Assembly: GCA_028689995.1 (NCBI GenBank)
Contig: JAQVCB010000006.1
Span: 29,525-65,762 of the forward strand
Direction of reading: 5' to 3'
Origin: Candidatus Gastranaerophilales bacterium
GTDB taxonomy: Bacteria; Cyanobacteriota; Vampirovibrionia; Gastranaerophilales; UBA9579
DNA length: 36,238 bases
Below are positions 16,770 to 25,281 of the stretch, piece by piece (position 1 is the stretch's first letter; every line of letters starts with the position of its first letter). A model generated the notes under the pieces. The model searched no databases and had not been told where the DNA came from. It worked only from the letters and a program-made list of their open reading frames with translations. A program made the translations under genes and the position numbers.

Positions 16770-16775
16770 TATAAT
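16770..16775 (+). promoter_or_regulatory. candidate -10 box for dapL
   Basis: A perfect TATAAT lies 65 bases before the dapL start. The -35 region at suitable spacing (GTTCAT) is a poor match, so this is tentative. Confidence 0.35.
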
Positions 16776-16839
16776 TTGCCAGAAATTTTTATGTTAAGCT
16801 AATTTTAGAGTGTATATATGCAAAAACAGGAGTTTAAAC

Positions 16840-18009
16840 ATGAAACCTTCAGATAGATTGAACAAAATTCCTCCTTACCTTTTTGCTGAAATTGACAGAA
16901 AAGTTGACGAAGCAAGAGCAAAGGGTGTTGATATTATTAACCTTGGAATCGGTGATCCCGATACTCCAACCTTACCGCATATTGTTACAGAAATGCATAA
17001 AGCAATAGACGATCCTTCAACTCACAATTATCCACCCTATCAGGGTACTGCTGATTTCAGAAAAGCATGCTCTGAATGGATGAAAAATAGATTTGACGTT
17101 AACCTTGATCCAAACAGCGAAGTTCTTGCTCTTATAGGATCAAAAGAAGCTATTGCTCATGTATTTATTGCATTTGTAGATCCGGGTGATTACACATTAA
17201 TACCTGATCCCGCTTATCCTGTTTACAAAACAGCAACCATACTTGCAGGCGGAACACCTTATCTTATGCCAATAAATCCTGAAAACAACTATCTTCCTGA
17301 TCTTGACAAAATTCCTGAAGACGTTGCCAAAAAAGCAAAACTGATGTTCTTGAACTATCCAAACAATCCGACCGGTGCAGTTGCAAATATTGAATACTTT
17401 AAAAAGGTTGTGGATTTTGCAAACAAGTATGATATTTTAATCTGTTCCGATCAGGCTTACAGTGAAATGACCTATGACGGATATGTAGCTCCGAGCTTTT
17501 TACAGATTGAAGGAGCAAAAGACCGTTGTATAGAATTTTTCTCTCACAGTAAAACATACAATATGACAGGCTGGAGAGTCGGCTTTGCAGTTGGCGGAAA
17601 AGAAGCAATTAAAGCTCTTGGTACAATCAAAAATAATATCGACAGCGGTGTATTCAAGGCTATTCAAAATGCTGCTATTACTGCTCTTGAAAGCCCGCAA
17701 TTAAATATTGATGATCTTAACAAAATGTATCAAAAACGCCGTGACGTTCTTTATAATGGACTTAAAGAACTCGGCTGGAATATCGAACTCCCTAAAGCAA
17801 CTTTCTATTTCTGGCTACCGGTTCCAAAAGGTTATACTTCAGTAAGCTTTGTAGGACTCTTGCTTGAAAAAGCAGGTATAGTTGTTCCTCCCGGAAACGG
17901 TTATGGTTCAAACGGAGAAGGATTCTTTAGAATAGCTATTACCGTCGGAGAAGAAAAAATCAAAGAAGCTCTTCAAAGAATGAAAGACGCCGGAATAAGA
18001 TACGAATAG
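16840..18009 (+). CDS. dapL: LL-diaminopimelate aminotransferase
   Basis: This 389-residue PLP enzyme converts tetrahydrodipicolinate straight to LL-diaminopimelate, bypassing the succinylase or acetylase steps, for lysine and peptidoglycan synthesis. The fold type I motifs are clear: INLGIGDPDTPTLPHIV near residue 33, NYPNNPTGA at 172-180, the cofactor lysine in SHSKTYNMTGWRVGF (K238), and the carboxylate-binding Arg in EGFFRIAIT. The full sequence looks like the DapL group rather than a general aspartate aminotransferase. The start at 16840 has AGGAG seven bases upstream; a longer frame from 16810 adds ten residues without such a site. A hairpin follows at 18040. Confidence 0.92.
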   Translation: MKPSDRLNKIPPYLFAEIDRKVDEARAKGVDIINLGIGDPDTPTLPHIVTEMHKAIDDPSTHNYPPYQGTADFRKACSEWMKNRFDVNLDPNSEVLALIGSKEAIAHVFIAFVDPGDYTLIPDPAYPVYKTATILAGGTPYLMPINPENNYLPDLDKIPEDVAKKAKLMFLNYPNNPTGAVANIEYFKKVVDFANKYDILICSDQAYSEMTYDGYVAPSFLQIEGAKDRCIEFFSHSKTYNMTGWRVGFAVGGKEAIKALGTIKNNIDSGVFKAIQNAAITALESPQLNIDDLNKMYQKRRDVLYNGLKELGWNIELPKATFYFWLPVPKGYTSVSFVGLLLEKAGIVVPPGNGYGSNGEGFFRIAITVGEEKIKEALQRMKDAGIRYE

Positions 18010-18039
18010 AGCTAATAAATTACAAAAAACTTTATTGTC

Positions 18040-18060
18040 ATGCCGCACTTGATGCGGCAT
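18040..18060. terminator. hairpin after dapL
   Basis: ATGCCGCA and TGCGGCAT form a perfect 8-bp stem with a five-base loop, 30 bases after the dapL stop. The sequence around it (TGTCATGCCGCACTTGATG) resembles a small dispersed palindrome common in bacteria, so it may be a repeat serving as a terminator. Confidence 0.6.
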
Positions 18061-18123
18061 CTATTCAACTTTGAAAAATAAATAGTTATTTATAAAATTT
18101 CAACCTGTCAAGCAGCAGTAATA

Positions 18124-18456
18124 GCTTGCTAGAAATGCTAGAAACCTTTCATCGGCGGAAAAATAATCCCTTGCGGACAAAACATTATAAAAAACATCAG
18201 TCGTGGAATAAAAAGCATCGATCAACCGCATTTTATAAAGATTCTCAAAAAAAAGAAGATAAATAAAGAGTAAAAGATTTATCGGCAAGGGATTATTTTG
18301 TACACTGAGAGACCGAAATAACTTTACATATTAATAACTTGTAAAAATCCGTATCGGCTCGGATGACGAGGTGAAAAGGATTTTTAATTCAATATATGTA
18401 AAGTTATGCAGTTTGTATACTATAGCATATGAAGGTTTCGTGCAGTTCTTGTAAGC
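18124..18456. repeat. nested inverted-repeat element (copy B, with insertion)
   Basis: This has the same design as 5987-6193. The inner perfect 15-bp stem is 18160-18174 with 18285-18299, around a 110-base loop. The outer stem is 18124-18152 with 18429-18456, including the same bulged T before CAT. CATCGGCG, TTGCGGA and GCATATGAA are kept. The stems differ from copy A at several positions, each time with the partner base changed too. About 120 extra bases lie between the inner and outer right arms. Confidence 0.8.
18318..18407. repeat. palindrome inserted inside copy B
   Basis: ATAACTTTACATAT (18318-18331) pairs exactly with ATATGTAAAGTTAT (18394-18407). AAAAATCC (18343-18350) pairs with GGATTTTT (18378-18385). 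The tip CTCG-GATGA-CGAG is a third small stem. It accounts for most of the extra length of copy B relative to copy A. Confidence 0.7.
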
Positions 18457-18586
18457 GGTCAAATTTAAGCAAGTCGGCACTGTCTGAAGATTTTTCAATA
18501 TACTATGTTAGAAGGTATTTGACTTGATTAAAAATCCGAGTTTGCTGACATTCGTTACTTCTGACAGGTTGAAATCAGTTTTTATC

Positions 18587-18635
18587 AAATAAATTTATCG
18601 ATTATTTAATTTTATTGATATAAACAAATTTATTT
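18587..18635 (-). terminator. A/T-rich inverted repeat at the end of the pentapeptide operon
   Basis: AAATAAATTT (18587-18596) pairs with AAATTTATTT (18626-18635), overlapping the stop codon of the minus-strand gene. The stem contains only A-T pairs, so termination is uncertain. Confidence 0.35.
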
Positions 18636-19760
18636 CCCTGTTTTCCTGAGTCTTTGAAATTGTTCACATGATTCATTTTCTCTCTCTTTATCATTAGGAA
18701 CAAAAATCATGCCATGATCTTTTGGATTAAATTCTTCAGGGAATTTTGTCTGCTTATTGTAAAAAGCTCCATTGAATTTTGCAGTATTTATATTTTTAGA
18801 ATCTGTAAAATTTACACCGAGAAGCCATGCATTTTCAAAAATAGCTCCGTTTAGTTCAGCATCCATTAATTTTGCTGCATTCAGGTTAGCTCCTTTAAAA
18901 TCAGCTCCTGTCATGTTAGCCCCAATTAATTCAGCTTTGATTAAATCAGCTTTAATTAACTTGGCTCTATTAAGGTTAGCTGCTCTTAGTTCAGCTCCGT
19001 TCAACCTGGCATCGTTCAGTTTAACTTTATATAACTTAGTTCTGTTTAGCTTAGATTCAATTAAACAGGCTCCATTCATCTTAGCCTCATTTAAACAAGC
19101 TCCATTCAAGTTAGCTCCATACAACCAGGCCTTATTCAGATTAGCATCCTTTAACTCAGCTTTGGTTAAATCAGCCCAATTTATATTAGCCTCGTTTAAA
19201 TTAGCTCCGTTTAGTTTAGCATCAATCAATTCAGCATCGTTTAAATTAGCCTTGCTTAAGTTGGCTTTGTTAAGCTCAGCACCGTTCAATTCAGCATTTT
19301 TTAGAATAGCTCCTGATAAATTGGCTTTATGTTCTTTATCGCTAATAGTAACTCCATTAAGAATTGCATAACATAAAAGAGAATTAGATAAATTGATTCC
19401 TAAAATATTTGTTTTATTTTTTTTAACAAAATTAAATCTTATAAGGTTTTTACCTGACAGATTAGCATCAGGTTTAATATCTGCAAGAAAAAATCCTCCA
19501 CAGTTTTTAGGAATTTGGGTACCATTTGGACAATTTACCAAATCATGTCCGAATTTTCTTTCAAGTAAGAATAAACGATCTTCAGGAGAAACAAATAGGC
19601 TACCAGCAAAACTAACTTTCAAAAGAGCTGCATCTGGTATAACTAATTTTGATGCAGGTAAAACTGTTTGAGTATTTTGATTTGAAACCAAATTTGTCTT
19701 TGAAATACTGTTTGATTCATTAACCGGATATAAAGATCCTCTAAATGTTGTTACTCTCAT
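18630..19760 (-). CDS. pentapeptide-repeat protein with VSFAG motif (second of a pair)
   Basis: This protein is 376 residues long from ATG 19760. An N-terminal region of about 55 residues ends in KVSFAG (48-53). A short conserved domain follows (NGTQIPKNCGGFFLADIKP), then about 30 pentapeptide repeats of the A(N/E/K)L type, such as AELNGAELNKANLSKANL. These fold as a right-handed four-sided beta helix. A C-terminal block (FNGAFYNKQTKFPEEFNP, HGMIFVPND) closes the protein. The N- and C-terminal blocks are shared with the neighbour, so the two arose by duplication. Its ATG overlaps the neighbour's stop (TGATG), giving coupled translation. The role is unknown; a surface or binding scaffold is possible. 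Confidence 0.88.
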   Translation of the reverse strand: MRVTTFRGSLYPVNESNSISKTNLVSNQNTQTVLPASKLVIPDAALLKVSFAGSLFVSPEDRLFLLERKFGHDLVNCPNGTQIPKNCGGFFLADIKPDANLSGKNLIRFNFVKKNKTNILGINLSNSLLCYAILNGVTISDKEHKANLSGAILKNAELNGAELNKANLSKANLNDAELIDAKLNGANLNEANINWADLTKAELKDANLNKAWLYGANLNGACLNEAKMNGACLIESKLNRTKLYKVKLNDARLNGAELRAANLNRAKLIKADLIKAELIGANMTGADFKGANLNAAKLMDAELNGAIFENAWLLGVNFTDSKNINTAKFNGAFYNKQTKFPEEFNPKDHGMIFVPNDKERENESCEQFQRLRKTGK

Positions 19761-20806
19761 CAAATATTTCCTTTTGGAATTTTTTTGAAGTCTTTATAAA
19801 ATTCTTCTTCTTCAGATTTAGGAACAAAGATCATATTATGATCCTCAAAATTAAATTCGTCAGGGAATTTTGTATTGTTGTTATAATAAGCTCCCTCAAA
19901 TTTAGCAGAATTTATATTTATGCAATTTTTCAAATCTGTGTCACCGAGCCAAGCTCCCTGGAAATTAGCTAACTTCAACTCAGCTTCATCTAATCTGGTC
20001 CCTTTTAAATCAGTCCTTATTAAAGCAGCCCCTGTTAAATCGGGTCTGAACATATTAGCATTAGTCAGTTTAGCCCCTGTTAAATCAGCATTAATAAATT
20101 TTGTATAGAATCCGTAAGCATTGTTTAATTCAGCTTCAACCAGTTCAGCTCTGTTCATTTCAGTCAGATATAAGTTAACATCGTTTAATTTTGCACGATT
20201 CAGTTGAGCTTTATCTAGCTTAGCCGCTTTTAAAAGAGCCTTGTTTAATATAGCATCATTTAATTCAGCTTTATCAAGAATAGCTCCTGACAATTTGGCT
20301 GATTTTTGATTATCACTAATTTGAGCGCCATTAAGAATAGCCTTGTATAAAAGAGCTTGATTTAAATTAATTCCTAAAATATCTGTTTTGTTATTTTTAA
20401 CAAAATCAAATCCTATTAGATTTTTATAAGACAAATTAGCCTCAGGTTTAATATCATCAAGAGTAATTCCTCCCCATTTTTTAGGAATTTGAGTATCATT
20501 TGGACAACCTTCCAATCTATCACCATAAATTTCTTTAAATTTAATAATTTTCTCTTTAGGACTTATTATTTTATTTTCAATAATAAACTTTTTATGTTCA
20601 GGATTTAGGTCATTTTCTGTAGAAAAAAAGTCACCTATTTTAGAAAACACACTGCCTGTAAAGCTGACTTTCAGTAGCGCTGAATCCGGCATTATTAATT
20701 TTGATTCAGGCTGAGTTATTTGCGTATTTTGATTTGAATTCAAATTCGTTTTTAAAGCATCATTTGACTTGTTAACAGGATATAAACAATTTGAAATTAT
20801 TTTCAT
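19760..20806 (-). CDS. pentapeptide-repeat protein with VSFTG motif (first of a pair)
   Basis: This 348-residue paralogue of the downstream gene carries KVSFTG at residues 46-51. It has a longer N-terminal insert (EKIIKFKEIYGDRLEG region), the shared block NDTQIPKKWGGITLDDIKP, about 20 pentapeptide repeats, and the same C-terminal block (FEGAYYNNNTKFPDEF, HNMIFVPK). Both paralogues open with a similar segment (LYPVN then S-K-x-N-L followed by SNQNTQ). No signal peptide or membrane span is visible. The 150 bases upstream probably hold the promoter of the pair. Function is unknown; the conserved ends suggest that the ends rather than the helix define the family. Confidence 0.88.
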   Translation of the reverse strand: MKIISNCLYPVNKSNDALKTNLNSNQNTQITQPESKLIMPDSALLKVSFTGSVFSKIGDFFSTENDLNPEHKKFIIENKIISPKEKIIKFKEIYGDRLEGCPNDTQIPKKWGGITLDDIKPEANLSYKNLIGFDFVKNNKTDILGINLNQALLYKAILNGAQISDNQKSAKLSGAILDKAELNDAILNKALLKAAKLDKAQLNRAKLNDVNLYLTEMNRAELVEAELNNAYGFYTKFINADLTGAKLTNANMFRPDLTGAALIRTDLKGTRLDEAELKLANFQGAWLGDTDLKNCININSAKFEGAYYNNNTKFPDEFNFEDHNMIFVPKSEEEEFYKDFKKIPKGNI

Positions 20807-20892
20807 TTATAGTTTCCCTCTTAATTTAGTTTCTAAAAGATAGAACCCTCCTAAAACTAAAAAGTTGCTAATTAAATACAAAATAATTTACA

Positions 20893-20918
20893 ATTTGCAA
20901 TATTGAAAAACTGCAAAT
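20893..20918 (-). terminator. weak hairpin after comM
   Basis: ATTTGCA (20893-20899) pairs with TGCAAAT (20912-20918). On the minus strand it is followed by a moderately T-rich run. It lies between comM and the pentapeptide pair. Confidence 0.4.
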
Positions 20919-20957
20919 CATTTTTAAATATCAGAATATCAAGTATTATATAAAGCA

Positions 20958-22514
20958 TTAAATGAGCATTGATTCTCTGTCAAGACTTCTGTACTGGATA
21001 GCTTCAGCTATATGCACAGGCGATATTTCACTACTGGCTTGAAGATCTGCAATTGTTCTTGAAAGTTTCAATATTCTGTCATAAGCTCTTGCAGAAAGAT
21101 TTAATCTTGATATAGCTGATCTAAGAAGATTCTCACATTCAGAGTTTAATTTACAGTATTTTTTGATTAATTTTGGTGTAATCTGGGAATTTGTTAAAAT
21201 TCCATCTTCTTTAAATCTATTTATCTGGCTTTGTCTGGCTTTTGTAACTCTTTCCCTTATTGTTTTTGTATTTTCACCGGAAGATGTTTGAGAAAGGAGT
21301 TCCTGTTCCTTTAATCTTGGTACTTCTATTTGAATATCAATCCTATCAAGAAGCGGACCTGAAAGTTTTGACCAGTAACGTTTTGATTGAAAATCACTGC
21401 AGGTACACTGCTTTTGTGCATCTCCATAAAATCCGCAGGGGCATGGGTTCATGGCTGCAAGGAGAATAAAATCGGCAGGATATTTAACACTGAGTTGAGC
21501 TCTTGAAATTGTAACAACTCCATCTTCAAGAGGCTGTCTTAAAACTTCAAGAACATCTCTTGGAAATTCAACAACTTCATCAAGAAATAAAACTCCTCTA
21601 TGTGCAAGACTTATTTCTCCGGGTTTTGGATTTGCTCCTCCACCAATGATCCCGACAGCAGAAGCAGAATGATGTGGCGATCTAAAAGGTCTTGTAGTGA
21701 TAAGATGGGTATTTTTATCAAGAAGTCCGCTTACGCTGTAAATTTTTGTTATTTCTATCGCTTCTGAAAATTCAAGAGGAGGAAGTATTCCGGAAAAACA
21801 TTTTGCAAGGAGGGTTTTTCCTGACCCTGGAGTGCCAACCATTAATATATTATGACCCCCTGCGGCGGCAATTTCCAATGCCCTTTTTGCTTTTTCTTGT
21901 CCTTTTACATCTTTAAAATCAAATAAAGGCTCTTCATTGAAAGATTTATTCAAATATTCTTTAATATCAACCTTAAAAGGCTGAATTTTAAATTCTTCCA
22001 ATGTATCAGGGTTAAAGAAATCAACAACTTCACAGAGATGTTCGACAGGATAAACTTCAAGCCCTTTAACAAGAGCTGCTTCCGGAGCATTATCCTTTGA
22101 AAGGATAATTTTTTTTATACCTGACTGCATAAGTCCGAATGCAACAGACAAAACTCCGCTTACACTTCTTATATTTCCATTAAGAGAAAGTTCACCAATA
22201 AATCCTATATCCTGAAGTTTTTCAGTATCAATATCTCCATTTGATGCAAGAACTCCAACGGCCATAGGAAGGTCAAAGCCTGATCCTTCTTTTTTTACAT
22301 CAGCAGGAGCAAGATTTATTACAATTTTTTTTGTGGGAAATTCATAGCCGGAGTTTTTTATAGCTGACCTTATTCTCTCCTTTGATTCTGAAACAGCAGC
22401 ATCTGGAAGTCCAACTATTGTAAAAGACGGAATAGTTGAAATTGTATCAACTTCCGCCGTGATTTTATAACCGTCTATTCCAATTACAGAACCTGTAAAA
22501 ACATTTGCCAGCAT
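20958..22514 (-). CDS. comM: ComM/YifB-family AAA+ ATPase (Mg chelatase-like)
   Basis: This 518-residue cytoplasmic ATPase belongs to a family in which ComM acts as a branch-migration helicase during natural transformation. The N-terminal domain (residues 1-170) begins MLANVFTGSVIGIDGY and keeps the FTIVGLPDAAVSESKERI segment. The AAA+ core has Walker A GTPGSGKT near residue 225, HHSASAVGIIGGG, Walker B GVLFLDEVVEF, and a Cys cluster CPCGFYGD...CTCS that may bind zinc. The C-terminal helical domain ends in SLDR. A longer frame begins at 22574, but the family starts at MLA, and ATG 22514 has AGAG upstream. Together with the prepilin at 16023 it is consistent with a DNA-uptake system encoded elsewhere. 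Confidence 0.93.
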   Translation of the reverse strand: MLANVFTGSVIGIDGYKITAEVDTISTIPSFTIVGLPDAAVSESKERIRSAIKNSGYEFPTKKIVINLAPADVKKEGSGFDLPMAVGVLASNGDIDTEKLQDIGFIGELSLNGNIRSVSGVLSVAFGLMQSGIKKIILSKDNAPEAALVKGLEVYPVEHLCEVVDFFNPDTLEEFKIQPFKVDIKEYLNKSFNEEPLFDFKDVKGQEKAKRALEIAAAGGHNILMVGTPGSGKTLLAKCFSGILPPLEFSEAIEITKIYSVSGLLDKNTHLITTRPFRSPHHSASAVGIIGGGANPKPGEISLAHRGVLFLDEVVEFPRDVLEVLRQPLEDGVVTISRAQLSVKYPADFILLAAMNPCPCGFYGDAQKQCTCSDFQSKRYWSKLSGPLLDRIDIQIEVPRLKEQELLSQTSSGENTKTIRERVTKARQSQINRFKEDGILTNSQITPKLIKKYCKLNSECENLLRSAISRLNLSARAYDRILKLSRTIADLQASSEISPVHIAEAIQYRSLDRESMLI

Positions 22515-22610
22515 TAATTCAACTCTTTTGACTAAATATTTGACAACAAAGTATACCCTTTGCTTATTATACAAAGAAAAAGTTTATTTTAAATATTTTT
22601 TCTGTTTTGA

Positions 22611-22763
22611 CTTCCTAAATTTCTGATAAAAAATAATTTAGTTGATAAAATTCTGGCAGGGGGATATCCTGATAGGTCAGGAGGCAGAATTTATTCTACT
22701 GAATCCGATAAATGTGATAAATTTATCAATGGTTTTCTGACTGCTGCAGAAAATATAGACTAA
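22611..22763 (+). pseudogene. short coding-like remnant upstream of comM
   Basis: A 50-codon frame without an ATG, opening after a TGA and ending at TAA 22761-22763, reads DKILAGGYPDRSGGRIYST and then TESDKCDKFINGFLTAAENI. It has protein-like composition and no start or ribosome-binding site, so it may be the 3' end of a lost gene. I do not recognise it. It could also be chance. Confidence 0.3.
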
Positions 22764-22797
22764 TTTTATAAACAAAGATTTATTATTTAAATAAGTA

Positions 22798-24408
22798 TTA
22801 ATCAAATAAATCGTCAATCTTGGATTTTATATCATTTTCATCTAGCTCTTTTGTATAAGAATTTAAGTCAAGAGAAACCTGAAATAATCTTGCAGCTTCA
22901 AGTTTATCACCCTTTATGGAAACTGCTCTTGCCAGATTATAGTACGCAAGGGCATAGTTGGGATTATGTTTGATCGCAAGATTAAACAAGTCCATTGCAT
23001 TTACAATCCTTCCAAGATCATCAAGATATATAACCCCGAGATTATTATAAGCTATATCATAGGTGGAATCTAATCTTATTGCTGTTTCATATTCCTTTAT
23101 TGATTCGTCAATAAGTCCTTTGCCCCAGAGCAAATATCCAAGATTACAATGTATTTTTGAATTATTGGGATTAATTTCAAGAGCTCCCCTGTATACAGTG
23201 AGGGCGTTGTTATGGTCACCTTTATCATAAAAAGCACTTCCAAGGCTTATATAGATATCTGTATCGTTTGGGTTAAGTATAGATGCACTTTGATAAGCTG
23301 AGATTGCGGCATCATAATTTTCTTTTGATTCCTGTAGCACATAACCAAGAGTTTGAGCTATGACACTTGTCCAATTTTTGTTTGGATTCAATGTTATAGC
23401 TGTTTGATAATGCGAAATAGCTTCTTTAACATCGCCTTTTAAATACAGGATATTAGCAAGATTGCTGTAAAGTAAAGGATCGTTCGGATGCATATAAATT
23501 AATTTTTTATATATATCAGCAGCGCTGTCATAATTACCCTGTTCTTCATACAGTGCACATAAAGCTTTAAATGCTATAACATTAGTTGAATCTATCCATA
23601 TAGCCATTTTATATTCATTTATAGCATCAGTTACTTTGCCAATAGTTCTATAAGCATCCCCTAAAAGAACATATAAAGGTAAAAATCCGGGTGCTTCTTC
23701 TATTGTTTCTGAATAAAGGTCTATGGCTTTATAAATATTTTTGGATTTTTCAAGAAAATATCCTTTTACAAAAACAGGAATAAATTTAGCATAAGATAAT
23801 TTAGTAAAAAGCTCTTTTTGAGCGTCTTTATCAAATGGCAGTGAAAATAAGGCCATTAAAAAATGTCCGTCTGACTGAATTTTTTGTTTAAAATCAACAT
23901 TATATTTGGATTTTAATAATAAATGCATTAAATAATGAGATCTGGATGATTTTAAATGTCCTTTTTTAATAGCTTTTTTCAAGTATGGAACAGCTTCAGA
24001 CAGCCTGTCTTTCTTGGCAAGGGTTCTTGCTATCATGAAATATGCATCTGCCATATTTTCGTCATATTCAATGCACAGGTTAAAGTGACCTATTGCTTTA
24101 TCAAATTCACCATTATGATAAAGAGCAACGCCGATTTTATAATGGATGACAGGGGAATAAAGATTTGTTTCCATGGCTCTTTGATATTCAGTTATAGCTT
24201 CTTCAAGATATTGTTTGGCCTGATAAATATCAAGATGCCAGTCAACATATAAATCTCCAAGCCTCACATGAAGATCAGGATTTGTCGGATCAATTTTTAA
24301 AGCTGATTGACAAAGTTCAATTGCTTTTTTGAATTGACCGCCTCTCATCATTTTGTCTATTTGAAATCTTATTTCATTATTTTCTATAGTTCTGCCAGCT
24401 TCAGCCAT
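22798..24408 (-). CDS. large tetratricopeptide-repeat protein
   Basis: This 536-residue soluble protein is built almost wholly of about a dozen TPR motifs from residue 15 to 520. Examples are KAIELCQSALKIDPTNPDLH, NALTVYRGALEINPNNSKIH and ESIKEYETAIRLDSTYDIAY. A less regular stretch lies at about 155-200. The spacing of A/G, Y and P positions is canonical (34 residues). TPR arrays act as docking scaffolds; nothing shows an enzyme domain or a membrane anchor. ATG 24408 begins MAEAGRTIENNEIRF. It is followed upstream by a PilZ-domain gene in the same direction after 170 bases, which raises the chance of a link to surface motility, but that is only context. Confidence 0.9.
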   Translation of the reverse strand: MAEAGRTIENNEIRFQIDKMMRGGQFKKAIELCQSALKIDPTNPDLHVRLGDLYVDWHLDIYQAKQYLEEAITEYQRAMETNLYSPVIHYKIGVALYHNGEFDKAIGHFNLCIEYDENMADAYFMIARTLAKKDRLSEAVPYLKKAIKKGHLKSSRSHYLMHLLLKSKYNVDFKQKIQSDGHFLMALFSLPFDKDAQKELFTKLSYAKFIPVFVKGYFLEKSKNIYKAIDLYSETIEEAPGFLPLYVLLGDAYRTIGKVTDAINEYKMAIWIDSTNVIAFKALCALYEEQGNYDSAADIYKKLIYMHPNDPLLYSNLANILYLKGDVKEAISHYQTAITLNPNKNWTSVIAQTLGYVLQESKENYDAAISAYQSASILNPNDTDIYISLGSAFYDKGDHNNALTVYRGALEINPNNSKIHCNLGYLLWGKGLIDESIKEYETAIRLDSTYDIAYNNLGVIYLDDLGRIVNAMDLFNLAIKHNPNYALAYYNLARAVSIKGDKLEAARLFQVSLDLNSYTKELDENDIKSKIDDLFD

Positions 24409-24577
24409 TTTTTTCTCATTCTATATATTTATAATACCAGTTATACGTTAATTCAGGATTAATATTGTCAGGAATATTATTTATTTTATACCCAGTTTGA
24501 ATAATCAGAAAACATATTAAGTTAATATTATATTTATCGATACATTGTTATATCTCTTAACTCTGCTGTAAAGTCGT

Positions 24578-25207
24578 TTATTCATTAACCGTATTTTTTA
24601 ATTGTAACTTATTTAGTTCTTCTTCAAAACACATTTTTATAAGTTTATTCCTGTAAGTCTCATGAATGTCAGTGAATTTAATTACTGAGATTACTTTTTT
24701 ATTTTGTTTAATATTATATAATACTTCACCTAAACCTTGAGCATATTCTTTCCATTTAGGCAGATAAATATTAAATCGCCATATCTCAGTAGGAAAAAGC
24801 TCTTTATCAATTTTAAATCTGATTCCTCCTCCACTCACATTAATTGTTTCGGTTTTAATTTTTGTTCCTGAATGTTCAAGCATGAGTTCAAGCTTTAATG
24901 ACATCCTTACATACCCTCTCCTTTGGATTTTTGTATTTTCTTCAGGAAATTCTATGACAAAATCGTGATTAAATGGAGAGTCAATTACAACTGAATCAAA
25001 GTTATAAATTCCAAAATTGGTATGTGCTATAACATTTAACTCTTTCCCTTCATATAAATATTGTGCAAATTCCTGTGCATCATCAGGAAAAATCAGGCCA
25101 ATTCTATCTTTTTCAATCCATTTAATGCAGCAAGTAATGTCTGCTGATCGAATCGGGGATATTTTAAACATTAATCTGGCTTTATGGCCAATTTCCAGTG
25201 CTTTCAT
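24578..25207 (-). CDS. PilZ-domain protein (likely c-di-GMP receptor)
   Basis: This 209-residue protein has the two-part YcgR-like layout: an N-terminal beta-rich flagellar-brake-type domain (residues 1-90) and a PilZ domain (about 93-205). Both nucleotide-binding motifs are intact: RRGYVR at 96-101 (RxxxR type) and NVSGGG at 123-128 (D/N-x-S-x-x-G). The protein should therefore bind cyclic di-GMP and switch motility, adhesion or pilus function. There is no membrane span. ATG 25207 has AGGTGA eight bases upstream. No flagellar genes are in the window; pilus-like genes are (16023), so a link to pili is an inference. Confidence 0.88.
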   Translation of the reverse strand: MKALEIGHKARLMFKISPIRSADITCCIKWIEKDRIGLIFPDDAQEFAQYLYEGKELNVIAHTNFGIYNFDSVVIDSPFNHDFVIEFPEENTKIQRRGYVRMSLKLELMLEHSGTKIKTETINVSGGGIRFKIDKELFPTEIWRFNIYLPKWKEYAQGLGEVLYNIKQNKKVISVIKFTDIHETYRNKLIKMCFEEELNKLQLKNTVNE

Positions 25208-25281
25208 ATAAAATTCACCTGAAACAGTTAAATCAATAATTATAATACCTTAATTCTAAGGATATTTAGGCTTTAAATCAA

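Larger units (their letters stand above)
18097..18575. repeat. outer inverted repeat bounding the compound element
   Basis: ATTTCAACCTGTCA (18097-18110) is exactly complementary to TGACAGGTTGAAAT (18562-18575), and AGTAA/TTACT adds five more pairs after a small internal loop. These arms enclose copy B of the nested repeat. They could be the ends of a mobile element or a long-range closing stem. Confidence 0.65.
18010..18629. other. intergenic region filled by a compound palindromic element
   Basis: No gene is seen. From left to right it holds the dapL hairpin (18040-18060), then a compound inverted-repeat structure bounded by 14-base arms (18097-18110 and 18562-18575), then an A/T-rich inverted repeat (18587-18635) at the end of the pentapeptide gene. 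Nearly all of it can fold into nested stems. Confidence 0.7.

Noticed and set aside
5987-18456. A CRISPR array
   Set aside because: The repeats are single inverted pairs thousands of bases apart, not short direct repeats with regular spacers. No cas gene is seen.
18772-19371. A 199-codon plus-strand frame rich in Ala, Leu and Ser
   Set aside because: It is the antisense shadow of the pentapeptide repeats; the periodic A(N/E)L coding on the minus strand creates it.
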